Part shown: positions 16,405 to 24,336 of the stretch, one piece after another
Layout: each line of letters begins with the position of its first letter
How positions within the stretch are numbered: position 1 is the first letter of the stretch
Assembly: GCA_963709155.1 (NCBI GenBank)
Contig: CAVPVD010000007.1
Span: 2,418,001 to 2,482,000 of the forward strand
Length of the DNA stretch: 64,000 nucleotides
Reading direction: 5' to 3'
Origin: Bog-159 sp963709155
GTDB taxonomy: Bacteria; Acidobacteriota; Terriglobia; Bryobacterales; Bryobacteraceae
Made by a program: the position numbers and the translations under genes
Notes under the pieces: model-generated
Database searches by the model: none
What the model was told of the DNA's origin: nothing
The model's input: the letters and a program-made list of their open reading frames with translations, nothing else

Positions 16405-17501
16405 AACACCCGATCTGGATTGTTCTCCTGTCGTTGCTGCCGCTAACGGCCGCGGCGCAAACTATGCCGCGCTACCGCTGGCAGAATTTCACTACCGCGG
16501 ACGGTCTACCCGGAGATCGCGTCTTCAGCGTGGCGGTGGACGGCGCACGCGTCTGGGTGGGGACCGAGAATGGCCTGGGACTTTTCGAGAACGGCAAATG
16601 GAAGGTGTTCCGGCCGGCGGACGGCCTGGCGCACCGCGCCGTGCTCGCCGTGGCCATCGACAAGAAGACGCACGATGTGTGGGCCGCCACCATGGGCGGG
16701 CTCAGCCGCTATTCGGCAGGCCGCTTTGACACATTCACGCAACTGAATAGCGGCCTCAGTAACGACGTGGTCTACGGCGTCGGCGTCCAGGGCGATTTCG
16801 TATGGGTGGCTACTGCCGCGGGCGCCAGCCGCCTGAACACGCGCACCGGGGAATGGAGCCTTTTCAACGAACGCAACACCCCGATGTACGAGATTTGGAC
16901 TTATGCCGTGAGCGCCGGCACGAGCAAAGTTTATTACGCGGTATGGGGCGGCGGCGTGCTCGAATACGATGTCAAAACCGAACGCTGGAAGGACTACAAC
17001 GACCCGGACGGCGAGAACGAAATGGTGTTGTTTAAAGATCAGGGGTTGATCCACGAAATCACAACCTCGGTAAGTTGGATGGAGCAGGAGAAGATCCTTT
17101 GGGTGGCCACTTACTTCGGCGCCAGCCGCTACGACGGCCGCAACTGGCATAACTTCATGCAGAAAGACAGCGGCCTGCCCAGCGACTTCCTGAACCAGGT
17201 GAAAGGCGTGGATGGCAGCCATGCCTGGTTCTCCACCGACAAAGGACTAGCGTATTACGACGGCGAGAATTGGGCGGTTTACCGCCCGGCGCCCGGCACC
17301 GGCAAACCCGAGATGCTGGTGCGCGACGCCGCGGGCAAGGTGAAGCAGGTCGAGACCGAAACGGCTCCCGCTCATAACTACGTTTTTGGAGTTGATTTTC
17401 AGGGGAACGACATCTGGGTGGCCACAGCCAAAGGGTTGAGTCACGGGATGCTAATTCAACGGGAGGTTAGTCAGAATGCTACTAGAAGAAATGATCGATG
17501 A
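16401..17501 (+). CDS. Secreted Reg_prop-type beta-propeller
   Basis: 366 residues with a signal peptide (M-K-H-P-I-W-I-V-L-L-S-L-L-P-L-T-A-A-A-Q). The rest consists of repeats of the two-component-regulator propeller type (D-G-L-P-G-D-R-V-F-S-V, V-W-V-G-T-E-N-G-L-G-L-F, V-W-A-A-T-M-G-G-L-S-R-Y, W-V-A-T-Y-F-G-A-S-R-Y). No kinase or DNA-binding domain follows, so this is a free-standing periplasmic propeller. The ligand is unknown. It overlaps the cytochrome gene by four bases and the RidA-like gene by 26 bases, so it is embedded in the same transcription unit. Confidence 0.82.
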   Translation: MKHPIWIVLLSLLPLTAAAQTMPRYRWQNFTTADGLPGDRVFSVAVDGARVWVGTENGLGLFENGKWKVFRPADGLAHRAVLAVAIDKKTHDVWAATMGGLSRYSAGRFDTFTQLNSGLSNDVVYGVGVQGDFVWVATAAGASRLNTRTGEWSLFNERNTPMYEIWTYAVSAGTSKVYYAVWGGGVLEYDVKTERWKDYNDPDGENEMVLFKDQGLIHEITTSVSWMEQEKILWVATYFGASRYDGRNWHNFMQKDSGLPSDFLNQVKGVDGSHAWFSTDKGLAYYDGENWAVYRPAPGTGKPEMLVRDAAGKVKQVETETAPAHNYVFGVDFQGNDIWVATAKGLSHGMLIQREVSQNATRRNDR

Positions 17502-17985
17502 AATCGGCGGCGCCGCCGTCCAGAAGCGGGCGGTTACAGACTTGCGGGTGCTCAACGAAGCCTACGATTACGATCGTCCGAGCTCTTTTTCGCGCGCCAT
17601 GCGCATCGACCTGAACGGCCTGGTCGTGCTTTTGATTTCCGGTACCGCCAGCATCGATGAGAATGGCGAAACGGTGCATGTAGGCGATTTCCGCGCGCAA
17701 TGCCGCCGGATGTTCTATAACATCACCGGCCTGCTGGAAGCGGAAGGCGCTACCTGGCACGATATCGTGCGCACGAGCTTCTACTTGCGCGATATCGACC
17801 GCGACTATCGCGAGTTCAATGAAGAGCGCACCGCGTTCTACAAGGAACAAGGGCTTGACCCCCTGCCTGCTTCAACCGGCATTCAGGCCAAGTTGTGCCG
17901 TCCGGACTTGTTGGTGGAAGGCGAAGCGATCGCCATGTTCCGGAATACCGCGCGGCCCGTCCAAAACTCGAACGGCACCCACTAA
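17476..17985 (+). CDS. RidA/YjgF/UK114-family protein
   Basis: 169 residues, without a signal peptide, so cytoplasmic. The YjgF fold is recognisable from I-S-G-T-A-S-I-D, the R-R-M-F-Y-N-I-T-G-L-L-E-A-E-G-A-T-W-H-D-I-V-R core (spread over two motifs) and the C-R-P-D-L-L-V-E-G-E-A-I-A-M-F end, which contains the conserved arginine and glutamate. RidA proteins hydrolyse reactive enamine/imine intermediates; other branches act as chorismatase-like or unrelated enzymes. It is longer than classical RidA (about 130), with an extended N-terminus. GGGAGG lies upstream of the ATG. It sits between secreted propeller genes and a periplasmic-binding protein, hinting that the substrate of the unit may be nitrogenous. 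Confidence 0.78.
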   Translation: MLLEEMIDEIGGAAVQKRAVTDLRVLNEAYDYDRPSSFSRAMRIDLNGLVVLLISGTASIDENGETVHVGDFRAQCRRMFYNITGLLEAEGATWHDIVRTSFYLRDIDRDYREFNEERTAFYKEQGLDPLPASTGIQAKLCRPDLLVEGEAIAMFRNTARPVQNSNGTH

Positions 17986-17995
17986 GGAGGCCATT

Positions 17996-19819
17996 GTGCG
18001 GCTTCTCATTGCCTTACTGCTGGCGGCCGGCGCGGGGCTGGCGCAATCGCCCGGCCCCTGTGCCTGCGGCGCCAATCCACCGGGTCCGCCGCCCGCGCGC
18101 ACGCAATCGCCCTACGCCAACGCGCCGGACGATCTGCGCCCGTTCTCGCGCTTCACCAAGCCCTATTACGAGAACTACACCCAGACCGTCGAATATAACG
18201 GCCCGGCGCGCGACGTGCCCGCGCCCGATCTGAAAAATCTCACGGAAGTGCGCATCGGTTTCCTGGGCCCGATACACGACCACCCGGATCAGGCCTTGGG
18301 CCGCATGATGCTCACCGGCGCGTCCATGGCCATCGCGGAGGCCAATGCGGCGGGAGGCTACGGCGGTAAACCATTCAAGCTTATGGTGCACAATGACGGC
18401 GCGCTATGGGGCGCGTCCAGCAACGAAGTCGTCAAGATGACGTACGACGAAGAGGTGTGGGCCATGCTCGGGTCCGTGGGCGCCGACTCCACGCACATCG
18501 CGCTGCGCGTTTCCCTGCGCTCCGAACTGCCCATCGTCAATACCGCCGCCACCGACCCGACCATACCGGAGACCATCATTCCCTGGCTGCTGACGGCCAT
18601 CCAGGACGACAGGGTGCAAGGTTACACGCTGGCGCGGCGGATCTATACCGAGCTGGGTCTCAGCCGCGTGGCGCTGCTGCGCGTGAACGAGCGCTACGGC
18701 CGTTTCGGAGTGGGCAAGTTTCGCGATGCCTCCCGGCGGCTCGGGCATCCGGTGGTGCTCGAACAGAAATATATGCCGGGCGATACGGATTTCCACCACC
18801 AGCTCAGTGTGATTCAGGACTCCAACGTGGACGCCGTGGTGGTCTGGGCGGACCAACAGCCCGCCGGCAACATCTTGAAGCAGATGCGCGAGATGGGCAT
18901 GAAACAGCCCGTTTTCGGCGCATTCCGCGCGTACGGCGACGAGATGCTGCGCATCGCCGGACCGGCCGCCGAAGGCATGGAATTCGTGTTCCCGTACGAT
19001 CCCAGCCGCGACGACCCGGTGTGGGTGGACTTCAACGCGCGCTTTCGGAAGCGCTTCGAGAAGCCGCCGGACGCGTTCGCGTCGCTCGGCTACGACGGCA
19101 TGCGCATCCTGTTGGATGCGGTGTGCCGGGCGGGTTTGAACCGCGCGCGCATCCGCGATGCGCTTTACGGCCTGGAACGCTATCGCGGCGTGACCGGGGA
19201 AATGATCTTCGATCCCAATGCTAAGAACATTGCGCCGCTGTTCCTGGGGACCATCCGCAACGGGAAAGCGGAGTTCCGCCGCGAGCCCATGCAGAAGGCC
19301 TACGCCAGTATTGACGAAGAGGCTGTCAGCTACGCGGGACCGCCGCTGGCGGACAATCCCGCGGGCGAGATCCGCATCGGCATCTTCGGACCGCAAGCCG
19401 ATAAACTGGCCGCCGATCCGGCCTTACAGGGCGCCGCCGGCCGCGGTTACACGCTGGTGGGCGTGGCGTCGGAAGGCGCGTGGGGCAAGGCTTCGTCGGA
19501 ACTGGTCGAGATGATGGGGCAGGATCGGCTGATCGGGCTGATTTCCACAGACCGCAGTTCCAGTCACCTGGCGGAGCAACTGGCGGTGAAGATGTTCGTG
19601 CCGCTGATCGCGCTGTCGGCCGACCGCTCGCTGACCGCGCTGAATATCCCCTGGATCTTTCGCATGGCGCCGGATACGTCGATCGAGCAGGCGATTCACA
19701 CCATGACGGCAGCCACGGCGAAAGCGGGAGCCAATCGCGGCCGCGTGCGGGAAGTATTGGCCTCGGGGACGCCCCTGGCGGGCACCGTGCATTTCAACGC
19801 GCGCGGAGAAATGCAATAG
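17996..19819 (+). CDS. Double-domain branched-chain-type periplasmic binding protein
   Basis: 607 residues from GTG 17996, chosen because AAGGAGG ends six bases upstream and a signal peptide (L-L-I-A-L-L-L-A-A-G-A-G-L-A) begins at once. After a short cysteine- and proline-rich linker, residues about 80-440 form a LivJ-like Peripla_BP_6 domain (V-R-I-G-F-L-G-P-I-H-D, A-N-A-A-G-G-Y-G-G-K-P-F, A-M-L-G-S-V-G-A-D). A shorter second copy of the fold follows from about residue 455 (I-R-I-G-I-F-G-P, L-I-G-L-I-S-T-D). No ABC permease or ATPase genes are adjacent, so it may be a sensor or an orphan receptor. It is the last gene of the packed unit. Confidence 0.8.
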   Translation: MRLLIALLLAAGAGLAQSPGPCACGANPPGPPPARTQSPYANAPDDLRPFSRFTKPYYENYTQTVEYNGPARDVPAPDLKNLTEVRIGFLGPIHDHPDQALGRMMLTGASMAIAEANAAGGYGGKPFKLMVHNDGALWGASSNEVVKMTYDEEVWAMLGSVGADSTHIALRVSLRSELPIVNTAATDPTIPETIIPWLLTAIQDDRVQGYTLARRIYTELGLSRVALLRVNERYGRFGVGKFRDASRRLGHPVVLEQKYMPGDTDFHHQLSVIQDSNVDAVVVWADQQPAGNILKQMREMGMKQPVFGAFRAYGDEMLRIAGPAAEGMEFVFPYDPSRDDPVWVDFNARFRKRFEKPPDAFASLGYDGMRILLDAVCRAGLNRARIRDALYGLERYRGVTGEMIFDPNAKNIAPLFLGTIRNGKAEFRREPMQKAYASIDEEAVSYAGPPLADNPAGEIRIGIFGPQADKLAADPALQGAAGRGYTLVGVASEGAWGKASSELVEMMGQDRLIGLISTDRSSSHLAEQLAVKMFVPLIALSADRSLTALNIPWIFRMAPDTSIEQAIHTMTAATAKAGANRGRVREVLASGTPLAGTVHFNARGEMQ

Positions 19820-19828
19820 GCCGGGCTT

Positions 19829-22786
19829 TCACTTAGGTATCCGAACCTCCAGCCTGGTTCCGTGGCCTTTCCTCGATTCGATCGTCAGCCTGCCGCCCAA
19901 GCCTTCCGCGCGCGACCGCATGCTGGCGATCCCGTGACCCTCTGCCCCCGCTTGCGGATCGAATCCTCCGCCATTGTCGCTGATCCGGAATACGACCCAG
20001 CGGTTCTCGTGTTTCAATTCGATCGAAACCTGGGTGCTGTTCGCGTGGCGAATGACATTGTGCATCGATTCCTTGGCCACCAGCAGCAGTTGACGGCGCG
20101 TGTCGATGCCCAGCTTTAGGTCTTCATCCACTTCCGGCGTGACCACCACGCAGTCGATGTCGCGCGCGCTGAACAGTTCGCCGGCGAACCTTCGGATGCG
20201 CACGGAAAGATCGCCGAGCGAATCGCGCTGCGGATTGATGGTCCAGACGATGTCCGACATGGATGCGGCCGTTTCCCGCGATACCGTGGCGATGCGCGCC
20301 AACGCATCCGGCATGGTGGAGGTGCTGGCAGGCCGCCGCGCCGCTTCGCTTAACAGGCCGATCTGCGAGAGTGCCGATCCGATGTCGTCATGCAGGTCCG
20401 TTGCAATGCGCATGCGGACGCGTTCCACGGCCAGAAGATGGTTCAGCCGGAAGCGCCAGACGCCATAGATGGAAGCCGCCAAGGCAAACGCCGACAGCAG
20501 CAGGAACCACCATCGCTGCCAAACCGGAGCCGCGATTTCGAAACGAAACGAGGCCGGGGTTGCGCTGGTGTTCCCTGCCGGATCGATCGCCCGTACCGCA
20601 AAAATATAATTGCCTGCGGGCAGCCGCGGATAGATCACGGTGCGCTCCGGAGTCGCGCCGCTCCACTCGCGATCCTGTGGTTCCAGCCGGTAGCTAAAGC
20701 GCAGCCGACCGAAGCCGCCGATGCCGCTGAACGAGAACTCCAGGCGATTCTGCCAATCCGGAAAACGCGGAGCGCGCACCATCTCTTCGCCCCATCCGGA
20801 AATCGGGTAGAGGCCGTCGGTAAGCTGCACTTGCGTGAGCCGGACCCGCGGCCGGGGGCTGCGTGTTTCTGTAGGTGGGGAGAAGCGCGCCAGGCCCTCG
20901 TCCGTGCCGAACCAAAGATCGCCGTTCCGGTCGCGCGCCGCCGAGCGGATCGACCCGCCCAGGATGGGTATTTCGGCGGCATACGACGCGGACTGCCCCG
21001 TATGGGGATCGTACGACCAGAGTCCGGTGGCCGATCCGATATACAAGCGGCCCCGGTTGTCGCTGGTAAGGCTTAAGATCGCGCTCTCCACCAAACCGCC
21101 TCCCAATTCCACCGGGCGAATGCGCGGCTGAGACTCGCTGGGACCTTCAATCACGCCCAGCGCGCCCCTTGTGTAGCCGACCCAGATACGGCCGCCGTCG
21201 TCCACGTGCAAGCTGAAAATCTGGGACTTCACGGACGGTGGAAATGGGGACGGCACCCGCGCGAAACTCCCGTTGCGATAACGAAACAATCCGCCGTAAA
21301 GGGTGACCACCCACATATTGCGATCCGCATCCTCGGCCAGGATCCAGGGGGCCTGCGCAACCGGACTGGCCGGAAGGCCGGCCAGCGCCTCCATCCGGTT
21401 CGAGTCCCGTCGCCAGCGCCCCAGGAAGGAACTGACTTGCCAACGGGCCAGCCAAACATCGCCCGATCGCGTTTCATAGAGACTGCCCTGGGCGCCGCCC
21501 GGCCACCCTTCGCCCGGGCCGTACCGATGGACCAGGCGCCCCTGCCGGTAGCGCTCGACGCCCTGTGGGGTGACCACCCACATCTCGCCGGCATGGTCCG
21601 CCAGGACTGGGCGATATTCCGTCACGCCCGGCACCGGGATAGGCGGCGTGAGATCTTGAAAAGCCGGATTCTGAAACCGCTGTATGCGAAGGCCGGCCTG
21701 GTCCCAGGTGACTGCCGCGATTCCGCCTTGCGGGAGGGGGGACACTTCCACGACCCTGTGTTGCGCCAATCCGTCCCGCACCGACCATGCAGTGAAGGGG
21801 TCGCGGACGATCCGCATGACGCCGGAGCCCTCCACGCCGACCCACAAGTTGCCCTCGCGGTCCGCCGTCAATCCCCAGGTGAGCTCTCCGGGTACGCCCT
21901 CGCGGCGTCCCAGAAGCCGCAGTTCGTGGCCATCGAAATGGAACAACCCACCCTGGCCGGTGATCCAGTAGTCGCCGCGCACGTCCTGAATCATGTGCGC
22001 CATGATGTGGCCGCGATTCCCGGCGGCCGGCTCCAGCCGGTCGAGAATCGGGGAATGGCCTGGCCGCGCATGACGGTCAATCCTCAACGCGCCCGCGGTG
22101 GTGACCAGCCAGATGGCGTCTCCGCGATCCCGGAACAGCCTGCCGGGCTGCCGCGGGATACCTTCCCGCGCCGACCACTGATCCCTCGAACCGTCGGCAT
22201 TGCGCCGGAAAAGTCCTTGGTAGTTGCTGGCAATCCAGAGCACGTTCCCGGCTTCCGGGAGCGTATCGACGACCTCCTGAGTCGACGTCGATCCCGGCAG
22301 GGCCGGCGGAATGAAGTCGCGGCGAAACGCCCGGCTACCTGGGTCCAGACGGTATACGCCGCCATCCGTGGCCGCCCAAAGCGTGCCGTCGGGGCCTTCC
22401 CTTACCGTGTTCACGGAGTTGGAATCCGATGCGGATCCGGTCGGATAGCTTACAAATTGGCGGCCTGCCTTGCCATGCGGATCGTAACGCGCGACTCCGG
22501 CGCCGTTGGTCGCCACCCAGATCTCTTTATTGCGTGTTTCGATGACGTGGTTCACCATCGGAAACCCCAGCCCGTCCCGCGTGGTGAAGTTTTGGAATTG
22601 CTGGCCGTCGAACCGCGAGACGCCCAGCAGGGTGGCGATCCAGATGAATCCGCGCGAATCCTGGATGATGGAACCAATCCGGGTGTTGCCCGCCAGTCCA
22701 TCCGCGGTGGAAAACGTGCGCGTGATCAGCTGTTCCGCGCCGAGCTGCAGCGCGCCGCAGAGCAGCAGGTAAAGAACCCGCCTCAT
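19829..22786 (-). CDS. Reg_prop sensor histidine kinase (NarL-partner type)
   Basis: About 985 residues from the ATG at 22786 (M-R-R-V-L-Y-L-L-L-C). A signal peptide leads into about 14 Reg_prop propeller blades, a Y_Y_Y immunoglobulin-like domain (L-P-A-G-N-Y-I-F-A-V-R-A), one membrane helix (W-W-F-L-L-L-S-A-F-A-L), a HisKA_3 dimerisation domain with the phospho-accepting histidine in A-T-D-L-H-D-D-I-G-S, and a C-terminal HATPase (D-N-G-G-G-F-D-P, G-H-G-I-A-S-M-R-S-R-A). It is a hybrid in topology only: no receiver domain is attached. The cognate regulator is almost certainly the divergent LuxR-type gene at 22852. The palindrome at 22793 lies just upstream of its start codon. Confidence 0.93.
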   Translation of the reverse strand: MRRVLYLLLCGALQLGAEQLITRTFSTADGLAGNTRIGSIIQDSRGFIWIATLLGVSRFDGQQFQNFTTRDGLGFPMVNHVIETRNKEIWVATNGAGVARYDPHGKAGRQFVSYPTGSASDSNSVNTVREGPDGTLWAATDGGVYRLDPGSRAFRRDFIPPALPGSTSTQEVVDTLPEAGNVLWIASNYQGLFRRNADGSRDQWSAREGIPRQPGRLFRDRGDAIWLVTTAGALRIDRHARPGHSPILDRLEPAAGNRGHIMAHMIQDVRGDYWITGQGGLFHFDGHELRLLGRREGVPGELTWGLTADREGNLWVGVEGSGVMRIVRDPFTAWSVRDGLAQHRVVEVSPLPQGGIAAVTWDQAGLRIQRFQNPAFQDLTPPIPVPGVTEYRPVLADHAGEMWVVTPQGVERYRQGRLVHRYGPGEGWPGGAQGSLYETRSGDVWLARWQVSSFLGRWRRDSNRMEALAGLPASPVAQAPWILAEDADRNMWVVTLYGGLFRYRNGSFARVPSPFPPSVKSQIFSLHVDDGGRIWVGYTRGALGVIEGPSESQPRIRPVELGGGLVESAILSLTSDNRGRLYIGSATGLWSYDPHTGQSASYAAEIPILGGSIRSAARDRNGDLWFGTDEGLARFSPPTETRSPRPRVRLTQVQLTDGLYPISGWGEEMVRAPRFPDWQNRLEFSFSGIGGFGRLRFSYRLEPQDREWSGATPERTVIYPRLPAGNYIFAVRAIDPAGNTSATPASFRFEIAAPVWQRWWFLLLSAFALAASIYGVWRFRLNHLLAVERVRMRIATDLHDDIGSALSQIGLLSEAARRPASTSTMPDALARIATVSRETAASMSDIVWTINPQRDSLGDLSVRIRRFAGELFSARDIDCVVVTPEVDEDLKLGIDTRRQLLLVAKESMHNVIRHANSTQVSIELKHENRWVVFRISDNGGGFDPQAGAEGHGIASMRSRAEGLGGRLTIESRKGHGTRLEVRIPK

Positions 22787-22792
22787 GCGACT

Positions 22793-22834
22793 ACCTACGC
22801 AGGTGGTGCCGGTGCCATACACTTCATGCTATTT
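22793..22834 (+). promoter_or_regulatory. Palindromic operator (copy 1) and predicted promoter of the response regulator gene
   Basis: The palindrome ACCTACGCAGGT occupies 22793-22804. On the plus strand it continues GGTGCC and is followed, with 24 intervening bases, by a -10-like CTATTT at 22829-22834 before the GTG of the response regulator gene at 22852. A second copy (23533) has the same core and exactly the same distance to its -10-like box. It lies six bases in front of the kinase start on the other strand, so binding could also affect kinase expression. The motif was compared only within this window. Confidence 0.55.
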
Positions 22835-22851
22835 TCGCACCGAGGGCTTAG

Positions 22852-23520
22852 GTGCCGGGGACTTCCAACACGATGGACGAAGCAGTGACCCGCGTCTGGG
22901 TGGTGGAAGACCAGCCGGAAATACGCAATAGCCTGACCGCGCTCATCGGCGGCACGCCGGGGTTTGAATGCGCCGGATCCTTCGGTTCCATGGAAGCCGC
23001 GCTCGGGCAGCTTGGAGGTGCGCCTCCGGACGTGGCCCTGATCGACATCGGGCTCCCCGGCATGAACGGCATCGAGGGCATCCGCCGCATCCACGACCGG
23101 TGGCCCGCGGTTTCTCCGGTGATGCTCACGGTCTATGACGACGACGAGCGCATCCTGGAGGCGCTCTGCGCCGGGGCCAACGGCTATTTGCTGAAGAATA
23201 CGCCGGCGGTCCGCCTCCTCGAGGCCATCCGCGACTCGGCCACGGGGGGCTCGCCCATGTCCCCGGAAGTGGCCCGCCGGGTGGTGGAGTTGTTCCGCCG
23301 GGTGCAACCGCCTCCCCAGGCGGATTACCAGTTAACGCCGCACGAATTGCGCATTCTGAATCTGCTGGTGCGCGGCGAAAATTATAAGACCGCCGCGGTG
23401 AAGATGAGTGTCAGCGTGAACACGATCTCCTACCATGTGCGCCACATTTACGATAAGCTGCACGTCCACTCGCGCAGCGAAGCCGTGGCTAAGGCGTTGC
23501 AGAGCGGGATTCTGCGGTAG
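22852..23520 (+). CDS. NarL/LuxR-family response regulator
   Basis: 222 residues from GTG 22852, which has GAGGG five bases upstream; an ATG at 22873 is the alternative. A receiver domain (about 14-125) contains the acidic pair W-V-V-E-D, the phosphorylated aspartate in A-L-I-D-I-G-L-P-G and the lysine in L-L-K-N-T. A LuxR-type helix-turn-helix follows (about 155-215: L-T-P-H-E-L-R-I-L-N-L-L, N-T-I-S-Y-H-V-R-H-I-Y-D-K-L). It pairs with the divergent HisKA_3 kinase. The same palindrome precedes this gene and the next one at 23631, which suggests autoregulation and direct control of the downstream surface-protein genes. Confidence 0.93.
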   Translation: MPGTSNTMDEAVTRVWVVEDQPEIRNSLTALIGGTPGFECAGSFGSMEAALGQLGGAPPDVALIDIGLPGMNGIEGIRRIHDRWPAVSPVMLTVYDDDERILEALCAGANGYLLKNTPAVRLLEAIRDSATGGSPMSPEVARRVVELFRRVQPPPQADYQLTPHELRILNLLVRGENYKTAAVKMSVSVNTISYHVRHIYDKLHVHSRSEAVAKALQSGILR

Positions 23521-23532
23521 CGCCACAACACT

Positions 23533-23574
23533 ACCTGCGTAGGTGGTGACATGCCTTTGGGAGTAATGCACAAT
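23533..23574 (+). promoter_or_regulatory. Palindromic operator (copy 2) overlapping a predicted promoter
   Basis: The palindrome ACCTGCGTAGGT (23533-23544) is the same core as copy 1, extended by the same GGTG. It abuts a -35-like GTGACA (23546-23551), followed after 17 bases by a -10-like CACAAT (23569-23574). The secreted-protein gene at 23631 follows after a 56-base leader with AAGGAG. A palindrome abutting a weak -35 is the arrangement expected for an activator of the LuxR/NarL type. This is inference from spacing. Confidence 0.55.
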
Positions 23575-23630
23575 CCTTGAAGATGGTCGAGCGGCTTTGG
23601 CCCGACCCAATCGATCAAAGGAGAAATGCA

Positions 23631-24287
23631 ATGGACAAGCAAGCTATGACTATCACCAAGACTTTCGCAACATCCGCCGCCTTCGCGGCACTACTGACGG
23701 CTTCGGCCCTTACCGCCCAAGGAGCCAATCTGATCAAGAACGGCAGCTTCGAGAGGCCTATAGTCGCGGCAGGCGGTTTAACGTGTTTTAGCACCGGACA
23801 CACCTTCGCCGACTGGACGGTGGTCGGCGCCACGGGGAACGTGTGTATCCTCAGCACAACTTATACGGGCAATGGATTCACCGTCCCCGCTGAGGCGGGC
23901 GCGCAATCCATCGACCTGACCGGATATGGGAGCAACCTGGCGACGGGCGTATCTCAGACCGTTGCCACAACGCCCGGCGCGGCGTATCAGTTAACTTTCT
24001 GGGTGGGCAACGTTGTCAATACGGGTGGCCCTGACGGCCTCACCAGCACCGTCAACGTTCTGGTTAATGGCGTCCAGGTATACACGGCGACGAACTCTCT
24101 CGGTGCCGGGAGCACTTCCGCAGTCTGGCAGAAGTTCACGGCTACCATCACTTCACTTACTCCTCAGACCAGCATCGCCTTCATCAACGGCGATCCGGCG
24201 GGCGACAACTACAACGGCCTTGATGGCATCACGCTCGTCCCGCAGAACGATGCTGAGGTTGCTTCGGTCGATCCGCAAGAGAATTAG
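23631..24287 (+). CDS. Secreted DUF642-like (galactose-binding-like) protein
   Basis: 218 residues from the ATG at 23631, with AAGGAG seven bases upstream. A signal peptide (to about residue 32) is followed by N-L-I-K-N-G-S-F-E, the usual opening of DUF642/choice-of-anchor domains, and then W-T-V-V-G, A-G-A-Q-S-I-D-L-T-G and a beta-sandwich ending in Y-N-G-L-D-G-I-T-L. Such domains bind carbohydrates or coat surfaces. No sortase or PEP-CTERM anchor is visible at the C-terminus. It follows the response regulator gene, is preceded by the second operator copy and leads into the two collagen-like genes. Confidence 0.75.
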   Translation: MDKQAMTITKTFATSAAFAALLTASALTAQGANLIKNGSFERPIVAAGGLTCFSTGHTFADWTVVGATGNVCILSTTYTGNGFTVPAEAGAQSIDLTGYGSNLATGVSQTVATTPGAAYQLTFWVGNVVNTGGPDGLTSTVNVLVNGVQVYTATNSLGAGSTSAVWQKFTATITSLTPQTSIAFINGDPAGDNYNGLDGITLVPQNDAEVASVDPQEN

Positions 24288-24336
24288 GGTCACGCCGTAA
24301 GGGGCGTCCGCACCTACTTCGAGTGAGGAACATTCA

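Noticed and set aside
21206..22888. Long open frame on the plus strand opposite the histidine kinase
   Set aside because: Composition is a shadow of the kinase in G+C-rich DNA; no domain or start signal.
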